A DNA stretch of 64,000 nucleotides, taken from the IMG/VR virus record IMGVR_UViG_3300036820_000008, positions 1 to 64,000 of that record; one strand, written 5' to 3'. The stretch comes from a virus. How positions within the stretch are numbered: the stretch's first letter is position 1; each line of letters begins with the position of its first letter. Positions 33,307 through 40,132 of the stretch are shown piece after piece. The notes beneath the pieces are model-generated. The model ran no database searches. It was not told the origin of the DNA and worked only from the letters and a program-made list of their open reading frames with translations. A program made the position numbers and the translations under genes.

Positions 33307-33521
33307 TTCGGTTCTTCTTTCTCGGGTATCAGCGTGAAGCCGTCAGGGAATGGTATCTCCATCCTCTTCGGGAAGTACCCGGCTCTCGGATAGTTAACTG
33401 GAAACACTCTTAGGTCCGCCCAGGACCCGTCCTCGGCAACTCTCTGGACTAGGCACCTGAGGCCGTTCCAGTTCCACTTCTGTCCCTTTATCACCGGGTC
33501 ATACTTAGAGGGCATCTTCAC
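33303..33521 (-). CDS. Hypothetical small protein
   Basis: 72 residues, beta-rich (GQKWNWNGLRCLVQRVAEDG, LRVFPVNYPRAGYFPKRMEI). No family recognised. Overlaps neighbours. Confidence 0.6.
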   Translation of the reverse strand: MKMPSKYDPVIKGQKWNWNGLRCLVQRVAEDGSWADLRVFPVNYPRAGYFPKRMEIPFPDGFTLIPEKEEPK

Positions 33522-33768
33522 TCTCCATGCACTTGTGCGGGATAGCTAGCGGAGGCATGCTATTGCATCCATCCTGGCTGCCGGGGTGATGATCTTTGCA
33601 GAACCTGCAATAGCGCAGAAGGATTACGCTGGCGTTTATGGCATTGGCTACCGTAGACAGGCTGTGGATGTCCATGCCCCATGCAGTCTTGCCATTAAGG
33701 TTTTGCATGAGGCTGCCGTTAGGCAGCCAGTATCCGTACCTCGGATTAGGTACTTGCAGAGCCATCAT
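33505..33768 (-). CDS. Small Cys/His-rich protein
   Basis: Start placed at MMALQVPNP (87 residues) after AGAGG six bases before. C-terminal CRFCKDHHPGSQDGC and IPHKCME look like a zinc site. Overlaps the upstream gene by 23 bases. No family recognised. Confidence 0.55.
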   Translation of the reverse strand: MMALQVPNPRYGYWLPNGSLMQNLNGKTAWGMDIHSLSTVANAINASVILLRYCRFCKDHHPGSQDGCNSMPPLAIPHKCMESEDAL

Positions 33769-34102
33769 TTCCATCCTCTTGCTCTGGAGGTGAAACAAAT
33801 GTGACCCCGATGATGTACTCGGCGATGATGCCTGCTGTCGTGCGCATGCCGTGAAGATCCCAGAATCCTCGGCAGGAAGCTGGCTGATAGTTATCGTCCT
33901 TGGGCATGCCAGGTAGCGTGGCGTGGCATGTGAGTAGCGAGCTAGCTCGCAGGTTGCCCTGTACAACCTCGTGCATCCTACGGGTGCCGAGGCTCATTAT
34001 GTCGCCAGGCCGAAAGATGCAAGTTTTGCACTGTTCATTCAGCACCCTGACCATACCAGAGTCCTTGTCTATCACGTCCGACCAGACGTATCTAGCCTGC
34101 AC
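33746..34102 (-). CDS. Phage protein with CxxC-FRPG motif
   Basis: 118 residues. The stretch NEQCKTCIFRPGDIMSLG recurs in many actinophage proteins (CxxCIFRPGNxM) followed by HEVVQGNLR. Fold unknown; the cysteines suggest metal binding. Confidence 0.7.
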   Translation of the reverse strand: MQARYVWSDVIDKDSGMVRVLNEQCKTCIFRPGDIMSLGTRRMHEVVQGNLRASSLLTCHATLPGMPKDDNYQPASCRGFWDLHGMRTTAGIIAEYIIGVTFVSPPEQEDGNDGSAST

Positions 34103-34280
34103 AGTCTTGCTCCTGTATTGCGACAGCCTGATCTACCAAGTCGTCCAGGAAACCGGTAGCCGCCAGAAACATAAGCGACTTTTCGGCCATACGTCCCTGG
34201 TAAACGTACTTACTACCGTCCTCCAGCGTGACGGTGATTATGTCAGGCACGGGTTGCCTGGAAGTAATATGGAGCGACAT
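34092..34280 (-). CDS. Hypothetical small protein
   Basis: 62 residues, beta-hairpin start (IITVTLEDGSKYVYQGRMAE) then a helix. Overlaps the next gene by 11 bases. No family recognised. Confidence 0.6.
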   Translation of the reverse strand: MSLHITSRQPVPDIITVTLEDGSKYVYQGRMAEKSLMFLAATGFLDDLVDQAVAIQEQDCAG

Positions 34281-34443
34281 CTCTGTAGATCACACGGACC
34301 TGAAGATTAGCCTCAGACTTGCCAACGACCTGAATAGCCATCGGATTGTCCGGCAGGATATTACCGTCGATGATTTCATGCCTGAGTATTCTTTCCGAGA
34401 TGTCAGACATGATCATCCTTTTGGTATCAGATAGGCTAGTCAT
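34243..34443 (-). CDS. Hypothetical small protein
   Basis: 66 residues from the ATG overlapping the ParB-like stop (ATGACTAG); an ATG at 34410 (MSDISERILRHE) with AAAAGG six bases upstream is an alternative start. Folded C-terminal part (AIQVVGKSEANLQVRVIYRD). No family recognised. Confidence 0.55.
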   Translation of the reverse strand: MTSLSDTKRMIMSDISERILRHEIIDGNILPDNPMAIQVVGKSEANLQVRVIYRDVAPYYFQATRA

Positions 34444-35290
34444 GGTTACCTGTCGTCCCATTCACGCCAGCGATACCGTTTTCTAGTATTGCTGGCGGCA
34501 GGAACTGAAGGTCCGGGGAGCCTGCGGTCATAAAGTCGACCTTCGTCGCCTTAGCCTCGTCCTGTCTGATGACTGTCTCCCAGCAAGCATGGCAAGCACC
34601 GGCGAACCTACGGCGCGTACCGTGCTCGCGAGCGTCGCACATCGTCTTGGCTTTGCGTGCCAGGGGATGAGATGGATTAAACGCATCCGGCTCCCAGCCT
34701 ATATCGACCGGCTTTTTGCCGGTTTTCTTCCTGTCCTTGGCACGATGGGACTTAACCGCATCGACCGCCTTGTCTACGGAAAGCTTGCCGGACACGACAA
34801 GCCCCCGTGACTGGTCTGACAGTTCGAGCAGGGATAGATATCGGCTGATTGTCGTCTGCGTCACACCTAGTTGCTTCGCTATGTCCGTCTGGGACATACC
34901 GAATTCGTCTCGCATCCTGCCGAATGCATCAGCCTTCTCCAGAGCCGTTAGGTCCAGCTTGTGGATGGAGGTGATTAGTCCGGTGAATAGTGCGCTCTGA
35001 ACCGGATCCTCGTCTTCACGGAGATACCGAATGGAGCATTCGAGGGAGCGGACAACGGTCCTGCCTGCGACCCAGCGACGATAGCCATCGAGGATCATGA
35101 AGTGATCTCCGCCGAATTGCGGTGATGGCGTGACCAGGAGCGGCTGCTCGAGGGCTGGCCTCCCCTGGTCTACCAGGACCTTAATGGAGCGTGCGAGATC
35201 TGACACGTCCCCGGCCTCGTGGCGTGGGTTGTTTGGGTTGGGATGTATCTGGGCTACAGGAATCATCCTGTGCTGATTCATCGTGGCCAT
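34436..35290 (-). CDS. ParB-like DNA-binding regulator
   Basis: Start chosen at MATMNQHRMIP, after AGAGGAGC (284 residues); the upstream in-frame stretch reads poorly. ParB/Srx N-terminal domain with PNPNNPR and LDGYRRW (68-73) then a KorB-type helix-turn-helix about 131-155 (MSQTDIAKQLGVTQTTISRY). A C-terminal CDAREHG...CHACWE zinc-like segment is unusual. Lies among many small genes; could be partition-like or a regulator. Confidence 0.8.
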   Translation of the reverse strand: MATMNQHRMIPVAQIHPNPNNPRHEAGDVSDLARSIKVLVDQGRPALEQPLLVTPSPQFGGDHFMILDGYRRWVAGRTVVRSLECSIRYLREDEDPVQSALFTGLITSIHKLDLTALEKADAFGRMRDEFGMSQTDIAKQLGVTQTTISRYLSLLELSDQSRGLVVSGKLSVDKAVDAVKSHRAKDRKKTGKKPVDIGWEPDAFNPSHPLARKAKTMCDAREHGTRRRFAGACHACWETVIRQDEAKATKVDFMTAGSPDLQFLPPAILENGIAGVNGTTGNHD

Positions 35291-35387
35291 GTCTTGCTCC
35301 TCTGGGGTCGGGGTTGTTTCCCTGTCTGTCGTTTTCTGGAAAACGGGGCGGGGTGTTTTGGAGAAAACCCTACTGTTACGGCCGGAA

Positions 35388-35588
35388 TTACCCGGATTCC
35401 TTGCGAGAGGATGTGTGCTCTTCGCAGTTACCCTGTTTGTCGGTGGGATAGATGTAAAGGACATTAGCCACGACGGACCTTCCGTCCTCGGCCTGATACT
35501 TAACCTTCTTGTTGTTCTGCACAGATCGCAGAAAACCCATAGCCGTACCATCGGACACATCGAGGGCGATCACGAACATCTTGCTCAT
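35388..35588 (-). CDS. Hypothetical small protein
   Basis: 66 residues from an ATG overlapping the upstream stop (ATGA): MSKMFVIALDVSDGTAMGFL, a beta-alpha start, and a Lys-rich middle. No family recognised. The 97 bases to the ParB-like start hold a GTTTTCT/GGAAAAC inverted repeat. Confidence 0.55.
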   Translation of the reverse strand: MSKMFVIALDVSDGTAMGFLRSVQNNKKVKYQAEDGRSVVANVLYIYPTDKQGNCEEHTSSRKESG

Positions 35589-35836
35589 TTGTACCACTCC
35601 GCGTGTTTCCAGATGACCTTGGGGTTACGCACGTAGTCGCTCTGATGGTCGTACCGGTCTAGCATGTTCTTTGCGGCTTCGATCTCGTACACGACGCCGA
35701 ACAGAGTCTCTCCGATCAGGTTGGTGTACTCGACGATCCTTACGACAGGACCGGTGAAGCTGTCCTCGTCTCCAGGGTAGACGCCGCAATTGTTGATCAG
35801 GATGTCTACGTCTGCCCTATTGCTTATTGTAGCCAT
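35585..35836 (-). CDS. Hypothetical small protein
   Basis: 83 residues with VVRIVEYTNLIGETLFGVVY and an acidic N-terminus. No family recognised. Confidence 0.6.
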   Translation of the reverse strand: MATISNRADVDILINNCGVYPGDEDSFTGPVVRIVEYTNLIGETLFGVVYEIEAAKNMLDRYDHQSDYVRNPKVIWKHAEWYK

Positions 35837-35991
35837 CCCTGCTCCACATCAAGATGCTCGTACTGCTTCTCGTACGCCCTCTGCTCTGCCTTACGAAAGT
35901 GCTCCTGCACGGCATTCTTCGCGAATAGGGCTGCGAGACCCAATGCTGAAGCGCCGAGTATTACGACTGATGAGATGACGACGGTTTCCAT
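35824..35991 (-). CDS. Small membrane protein
   Basis: Start placed at METVVISSVVILGASALGLA (55 residues); the longer frame upstream is basic and reads poorly. One N-terminal membrane segment then a charged helix (FRKAEQRAYEKQYEHLDVEQ). Overlaps the upstream gene by 31 bases. No family recognised. Confidence 0.55.
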   Translation of the reverse strand: METVVISSVVILGASALGLAALFAKNAVQEHFRKAEQRAYEKQYEHLDVEQGWLQ

Positions 35992-36284
35992 GCCCTTGGG
36001 TCGCCTCCCTCCTCGTTGTGCAGAGCGATCTTCCTCTGCGGGAGTGGCTGGCATATCGCGCAACGTTCCTTTCCGTGAGCATGCGCTCGGCCGGGCTCCT
36101 TTGTTTTCTTGTTTAGCTTGATTATTCGGCGCAGAAGTTTAATGCTCGTTGCGCCACTGATGTCTCGCTTTTCCTGGTCGTTCCCGTTACGCTTGTGCCT
36201 GGCTCTGCGCGCCTGTGCGCCCGGCTTCACGTCGTCCCGGCCGGTCTGCGCCGTGTAGTTGGCGATTCTTTGCTCCAGAAGCAC
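35961..36284 (-). CDS. Basic zinc-type protein
   Basis: 107 residues, mostly basic (GAQARRARHKRNGNDQEKRD ... KLLRRIIKLNKKTK), with HAHGKERCAIC near the end, a likely zinc knuckle. Overlaps its neighbour by 98 bases. Nucleic-acid binding is plausible. Confidence 0.55.
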   Translation of the reverse strand: MLLEQRIANYTAQTGRDDVKPGAQARRARHKRNGNDQEKRDISGATSIKLLRRIIKLNKKTKEPGRAHAHGKERCAICQPLPQRKIALHNEEGGDPRAWKPSSSHQS

Positions 36285-36471
36285 TTCTTGTCATCCCAAT
36301 CAGTTCTGTGTTGTACCGTTGCTTCGCTTTGGCCGCAGCCCTGCAAAAGCTGCCGAACTCTGCAGTCGTCATGCCATATGCGAGCCACTCTGGCAGGAAT
36401 ATGCCCAGATCTTGAAGGTCAGAAGTTATGTGTGCCTTCTGTTCCAGGGTGATCTGGCTATCTGAAATCAA
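36187..36471 (-). CDS. Hypothetical protein, start at TTG
   Basis: 94 residues from a TTG eight bases after AAGGAGG (LISDSQITLEQKAHITSDLQ), the best-supported start. The centre MTTAEFGSFCRAAAKAKQRY reads like DNA-binding protein. The last 33 residues overlap 35961-36284 in another frame and look like filler. No family recognised. Confidence 0.5.
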   Translation of the reverse strand: MISDSQITLEQKAHITSDLQDLGIFLPEWLAYGMTTAEFGSFCRAAAKAKQRYNTELIGMTRSASGAKNRQLHGADRPGRREAGRTGAQSQAQA

Positions 36472-36493
36472 TTGCCCAACCTCCTTCCAGAGC

Positions 36494-36547
36494 CCGGCTC
36501 GCACCCTTTGGGACTGCTGCCCGTCGGACAGTAAGAATGCGAGCCGG
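36494..36547 (-). other. Long-armed intergenic hairpin
   Basis: 10-bp arms CCGGCTCGCA / TGCGAGCCGG around a 34-base interior, just after the gene at 36569-36700 on the minus strand. One of several such hairpins between minus-strand genes. Confidence 0.55.
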
Positions 36548-36568
36548 ACGTCTGGCCGGAGGTGCCGG

Positions 36569-36700
36569 CTAGATCAGGTTGAAAAAGGACTGCCTGTTCT
36601 GGAAGACGAGATCCATCTCCCAGTTGTTGCCGGCCTGGTCAGGGCCGTTCTGCCAGCATTGCATGCCGTGGGTCCCGACGTACTGGCCCTTGCGATCCAT
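36569..36700 (-). CDS. Small basic/aromatic protein
   Basis: 43 residues (MDRKGQYVGTHGMQCWQNGP ... FQNRQSFFNLI) after AAGGAGATGAAT. Complete between clear stop and start; contains one Cys. No family recognised. Too short for routine ORF calling. Confidence 0.6.
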   Translation of the reverse strand: MDRKGQYVGTHGMQCWQNGPDQAGNNWEMDLVFQNRQSFFNLI

Positions 36701-36840
36701 ATTCATCTCCTTGCATCACCAGCGCTGTTGTTGAGCTGGTCTGCGGTCTATTTCCGTATTCAGTTGTATTCAGATCACTCCGCGTAGCTCGCTTCTATGC
36801 GCCGAGCCTACGCGGACTTGCCGGCCGCGCCGAGGTGCAT

Positions 36841-36876
36841 TCACATGTTCACGTTGAAGTAGTAGAACCCAATCAA
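36841..36876 (-). CDS. 11-codon micro-ORF behind a near-perfect SD
   Basis: TTG start (LIGFYYFNVNM) eight bases after AGGAGG of AGGAGGTGATT at 36880-36890, which copies the anti-SD complement almost completely. A GTG three codons earlier sits inside the SD. The product is mostly aromatic. A leader peptide or a decoy site is possible. Nothing else coding is seen in 36701-36989 apart from this and the hairpin 36912-36975. Confidence 0.35.
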   Translation of the reverse strand: MIGFYYFNVNM

Positions 36877-36911
36877 TTGAATCACCTCCTCTTGCTGTAG
36901 TTAAGTTTGGA

Positions 36912-36975
36912 TCCGGCCCGTGCTTGGGGGTATTGGCGCCATCTACCTAGCCGAGTTGACGCAGCACGGGCCGGA
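36912..36975 (-). other. Long-armed intergenic hairpin
   Basis: Perfect 12-bp arms TCCGGCCCGTGC / GCACGGGCCGGA enclosing 40 bases, directly after the stop of 36990-37148 on the minus strand. Same style as 36494-36547. Confidence 0.6.
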
Positions 36976-36989
36976 AGTTTGCAGAGACT

Positions 36990-37148
36990 TTAACTGGCGC
37001 TGTCCCAGTATGCGGAGTCGCTTCCATCATGCCAGACCATCTCGCACAGCTCAAGCAGCGCGGGTTCGCCTACCGGACCGAGTAGGTCGGCGACTCGCTG
37101 GTACTGTGCCTTTGCCTCTTCTGGCAGCAGGAACTTGTTGAACGCCAT
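36990..37148 (-). CDS. Hypothetical small protein
   Basis: 52 residues from MAFNKFLLPEEAKAQYQRVA; ribosome site GAGAGG before it. Helical. Overlaps 37051-37842 by 98 bases in another frame. No family recognised. Confidence 0.5.
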   Translation of the reverse strand: MAFNKFLLPEEAKAQYQRVADLLGPVGEPALLELCEMVWHDGSDSAYWDSAS

Positions 37149-37842
37149 CGCTTTCCTCTCCGGCTTCCGCCTGTATGCGATCCCATAGCTCACCCTTGCC
37201 AACCTTACCGGCGCAGGTTCGCCCCATCTTCAACACGCGGCTCGCGTACTTGGTCAGGTGAATGTTACATTTGTAGCAGTTGCCGACTTCTTTGCCATAC
37301 AGCTCACCGGCGGCCTCGGGTCCTGCTTCTGATATGGCCAGTATGGCTGACCTAGCTTGCATGCCACGGACATTCTCGTCCGCGTGGCCCCCGATGACGC
37401 GCTTGACGAAAGTGTGTCCGGCCCACTTGCCTCTGTCAGGGTGATCGATTCGGAAGAAGTCAAAGTCATTGTTCCCGGTAATCGATTTGACGGCATAGTA
37501 CCCTTCCGGGATGCCGTACCCCATGGCGTGGTATCCGACAGGAAGATTGCCATTGCCGGTCACCATATCGCTGGCTGCTTCAGCGGTAGGCTCCATGGTA
37601 ACAGATACCCTGATGAGTAGAAGACGAGATATCTCTGCACTAGCCTCAGACAGTGTCATGTTGGCACGCGGAACGTCAGGATCGCTGCCGTCCGGCAGGA
37701 GGGTCATGTCCCTCTCCGCGAGGAGGGTGTTGATCAGATAAAGCTGCGGGTCGGTCATGCTACGCTCAGGTGCTGCCATATAGCAGCGCCTGGCCTCAGC
37801 GACCTTCTTGTGCTTCCCTTTGCAGTTTCCGCATGTGAACAC
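37051..37842 (-). CDS. Zinc-ribbon/DUF6011-like protein
   Basis: GTG start; 263 residues. N-terminal MFTCGNCKGKHKKVAEARRC is the zinc-ribbon start used by many actinophage proteins. C-terminal CYKCNIHLTKYASRVLKMGR TC is DUF6011-like. The last 33 residues are Arg/Ser-rich overlap with the next gene in another frame. Confidence 0.65.
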   Translation of the reverse strand: MFTCGNCKGKHKKVAEARRCYMAAPERSMTDPQLYLINTLLAERDMTLLPDGSDPDVPRANMTLSEASAEISRLLLIRVSVTMEPTAEAASDMVTGNGNLPVGYHAMGYGIPEGYYAVKSITGNNDFDFFRIDHPDRGKWAGHTFVKRVIGGHADENVRGMQARSAILAISEAGPEAAGELYGKEVGNCYKCNIHLTKYASRVLKMGRTCAGKVGKGELWDRIQAEAGEESDGVQQVPAARRGKGTVPASRRPTRSGRRTRAA

Positions 37843-37925
37843 TGGAGGACTCCTACTCTACGCGGGCACTAAGCTAAGCGTACCGCGTTCCCGGCTCGCG
37901 CGCTACCCTAACGGCGAAAACCGCT

Positions 37926-38045
37926 TTACCGGCTAGAACACCCGAACTTGTGATTCGGGTATCGTACATTGCAATACGCGCAACTGCCGTTTATGGCATG
38001 CCAGAGTCTGGTCCAATTCCAAGTTGGCCAGATAGAGATGTATTT
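37926..38045 (-). other. In-frame zinc-ribbon-like extension after a TAA stop
   Basis: After the TAA of 38046-38222 the same frame stays open for 39 codons and encodes WHAINGSCAYCNVRYPNHKF GCSSR, a C-x2-C...H...C zinc-ribbon-like stretch, before a second TAA. No start codon exists in this frame after the first TAA, so it could be reached only by readthrough, or the TAA is a mutation in a longer gene. Confidence 0.35.
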
Positions 38046-38222
38046 TTAGCCTTTCTCGCGGTGCCAGTTTCCTGTTGTGTACCAGCGCTCGAAGTTTTCG
38101 GGGAACTCCTGGTATGCTTTCCTGATCTTGCGCCAGCGACGCTTCCAGGCCCACCTATCGAAGTTGTACACCCACGTAGCGTACAGCATAGCGTAGACCT
38201 CCCTGATGTGCTGCATCATCAT
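38046..38222 (-). CDS. Small aromatic/basic protein
   Basis: 58 residues from the first of three tandem ATGs overlapping the upstream stop (ATGA), downstream of AGGAGAAGG. Contents: YATWVYNFDRWAWKRRWRKI and RKAYQEFPENFERWYTTGNW. May bind nucleic acid. See the in-frame extension at 37926-38045. No family recognised. Confidence 0.55.
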   Translation of the reverse strand: MMMQHIREVYAMLYATWVYNFDRWAWKRRWRKIRKAYQEFPENFERWYTTGNWHREKG

Positions 38223-38416
38223 CCTTCTCCTCTCGTTCTCCATCTGAGATCGTTCAGGGCCAGCGAGAATGGAATGGCGGCATAAACCCATTCGCTGTTT
38301 CCTGCCCTGGCCTGCGAAAGCCTGAGCGACAGGAACCTAGCCGTGTTCACGCCTACGTGCGTAAGCTTGTTTCCCTCGACCAGGTTCCTGTTGTTCTCTG
38401 CCAGGTTCCTGCGCAT
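38219..38416 (-). CDS. Hypothetical small protein
   Basis: 65 residues (RRNLAENNRNLVEGNKLTHV ... AGNSEWVYAAIPFSLALNDL). Overlaps both neighbours. No family recognised. Confidence 0.55.
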   Translation of the reverse strand: MRRNLAENNRNLVEGNKLTHVGVNTARFLSLRLSQARAGNSEWVYAAIPFSLALNDLRWRTRGEG

Positions 38417-38661
38417 CAGAACGAACTCGACCCTTTGGCGATCTTGCGGAATCTGTCGGCGAGTGTTCGCTCTCCCATTGGCCTTGGGACGGGCACTGAC
38501 GTCAATTGTCTTGTCCTAGCGTTGTATCCTGCGTTGGTGACAGCCTTGGCTGCAGTTACTGGTGCGCTCGCCCCTCCGGTGAGCACAAAAGCGAACAAGT
38601 GCCATCCTTTGTGGAGACGCTTGTCCTTGCGTGCGATAGCTACCTGAACGTTGCCGCCCAT
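38416..38661 (-). CDS. Small actinophage membrane-type protein
   Basis: 81 residues. KGWHLFAFVLTGGASAPVTA AKAVTNAGYNARTRQL is a conserved actinophage stretch with one hydrophobic segment (about 19-37). Function unknown; likely membrane-associated. Confidence 0.65.
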   Translation of the reverse strand: MGGNVQVAIARKDKRLHKGWHLFAFVLTGGASAPVTAAKAVTNAGYNARTRQLTSVPVPRPMGERTLADRFRKIAKGSSSF

Positions 38662-38671
38662 CTCTTTCTCC

Positions 38672-38908
38672 CTAGAACGATATCGCCCTTATCCAACCGT
38701 CTTCTCGTATGGTGTAGTATCCTGCTATGCTGACGTACGGTTGTTCGCACATCAGCTCGTGGAAAAGGCATTCTTCCAAATCAATTCCTGATCCACGCTC
38801 ATCGTCTGTATGCGCCATCCAAAACCCGGAATTGGGGTCGATGTACACGACATGAAGCTTGCCGAGGCCAAGATCAGCCTGGATTTTCTTCACCTGATCT
38901 ATTGTCAA
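38672..38908 (-). CDS. Hypothetical protein
   Basis: 78 residues, N-terminal helix (DQVKKIQADLGLGKLHVVYI) and beta-rich remainder. No family recognised. Confidence 0.6.
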   Translation of the reverse strand: MTIDQVKKIQADLGLGKLHVVYIDPNSGFWMAHTDDERGSGIDLEECLFHELMCEQPYVSIAGYYTIREDGWIRAISF

Positions 38909-38929
38909 GTATGGCCTCTTTTAACGCAA

Positions 38930-39166
38930 TCATTCCCCGAGAAACTCCCCGAGGATCCTGTGCACAATCGCTATCTCAGCGCGCGTAAGGTCTGTTATGG
39001 TGAATCCGTGGCTCGGGCCGTGCTTGTAGAATGTTACTCCATATCCCTGTCTTATGCTGTGCGGTTCTGGCTTGATAGTGACGTCGAAGCCATCCGTTAC
39101 CTCTGGCTGTATTACGGGCTTCGGCTTGACTCTGCTCTTGCGAACCGGACGCGTTACCTTTGGCAT
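38930..39166 (-). CDS. Basic small protein
   Basis: Start placed at MPKVTRPVRKSRVKPKPV (78 residues). Basic N-terminal tail and a folded rest (FDVTIKPEPHSIRQGYGVTF ... IVHRILGEFLGE). DNA or RNA binding is plausible. No family recognised. Confidence 0.55.
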   Translation of the reverse strand: MPKVTRPVRKSRVKPKPVIQPEVTDGFDVTIKPEPHSIRQGYGVTFYKHGPSHGFTITDLTRAEIAIVHRILGEFLGE

Positions 39167-39168
39167 GA

Positions 39169-39639
39169 TTACTTCTTGTCCAGTGTTGCATGGTGCCTTA
39201 CCGGACACTCGTCGTTTGCGTGTATCGCCCCGATCAGCGAGTCGAGGCGGTCATAGTACATGTCATCTGTGATCACCTCAGAGTTGAAGTCATTGTCGAT
39301 GCGCTTCCCTGATTCCGTAGATAGCGCGTACTCCTCGCATTCGGTTTCATGCTGGGGAATACGCAGTTTTCTCTCTGCCTTTTTCTTAAGGCCAGCTTCG
39401 ACATCTATGTTAGCCCATTCTGCAATCAGCGCCTTGAGGTTGAAAGCTTCTTGCTGGACATCTTCCGCTGACCTGTATATCTGGAGAAGAGTCTCCTTCT
39501 TCTTGTCTTCGGTTTCATCCATGTAGCTGCCGTAACGCCATGATGTCTGTATATTGCGCAGACCAGACCGGATCTTCCGGATATGGGCTGACATGGCACG
39601 ATCTTTCTCGGTCACATCACGAGATCGTCTGTAGGGCAT
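39169..39639 (-). CDS. Hypothetical helical protein
   Basis: Start placed at MPYRRSRDVTEKDRAMSAH (156 residues) after CGAGGAATA. Long charged helices (DKKKETLLQIYRSAEDVQQE, NIDVEAGLKKKAERKL) suggest coiled coil. Overlaps GIY-YIG by 23 bases. No family recognised. Confidence 0.6.
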   Translation of the reverse strand: MPYRRSRDVTEKDRAMSAHIRKIRSGLRNIQTSWRYGSYMDETEDKKKETLLQIYRSAEDVQQEAFNLKALIAEWANIDVEAGLKKKAERKLRIPQHETECEEYALSTESGKRIDNDFNSEVITDDMYYDRLDSLIGAIHANDECPVRHHATLDKK

Positions 39640-39952
39640 TATTCCTCGCCTGCTCTCTGCATATTGGACATCGACGGCTTGCACCACCCTGGTTCTTAAG
39701 CTGTCTCTCTCGGTTACGGTCTCCGGGTTCAGTCTTGGCTACCGTCCATCCTATTCCTCGCTGCACCGCCACCGAAAGCATTCTTGCTCCTGTGCCTCCT
39801 GCGTGATGGGATAGTCTTGACTCTAGTGACTTTGCCCATCCTGTATAGTGCCTTGCGCGCTGTCGGACATGAATTGGTGAATCTAGGTGCAGCAGGTAAA
39901 CTACGCCCATTTCGCCAGTATTCGGCTCGCCCCGTAGCGCACGATACGTCAC
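39617..39952 (-). CDS. GIY-YIG-like nuclease, GTG start, leaderless
   Basis: 111 residues. VVYLLHLDSPIHVRQRARHY TGW gives the GIY and YIG-like strands, SLESRLSHHAG the catalytic helix, and RNRERQLKNQGGASRRCPIC the C-terminal part. This is the Streptomyces-phage single-domain GIY-YIG type, possibly a homing or recombination nuclease. The GTG lies six bases after a TACGAT -10 (39959-39964), so the mRNA is likely leaderless. Confidence 0.75.
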   Translation of the reverse strand: MTYRALRGEPNTGEMGVVYLLHLDSPIHVRQRARHYTGWAKSLESRLSHHAGGTGARMLSVAVQRGIGWTVAKTEPGDRNRERQLKNQGGASRRCPICREQARNNALQTIS

Positions 39953-39954
39953 GG

Positions 39955-39975
39955 CCCTATCGTACCTTATGCAAC
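39955..39975 (-). promoter_or_regulatory. Promoter of the GIY-YIG gene
   Basis: Minus strand TGCATAAGGTACGATAGGG; -10 TACGAT at 39959-39964, six bases before the GTG at 39952. Matches the 48099 and 49168 motifs at nearly every position. Confidence 0.6.
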
Positions 39976-40132
39976 GGGAATAGCGCTACCCTATCTTACG
40001 AGCATTTTACGTGAAGGGTACTACTAATGTAACACCATACAGCCAGGAATATACCTACACCTTAGCCTCCGGTGCATGGCAACATGGCCATAGTGGCACG
40101 GTATGTCTTTGCGGTACCGTTTACCCATGCAC

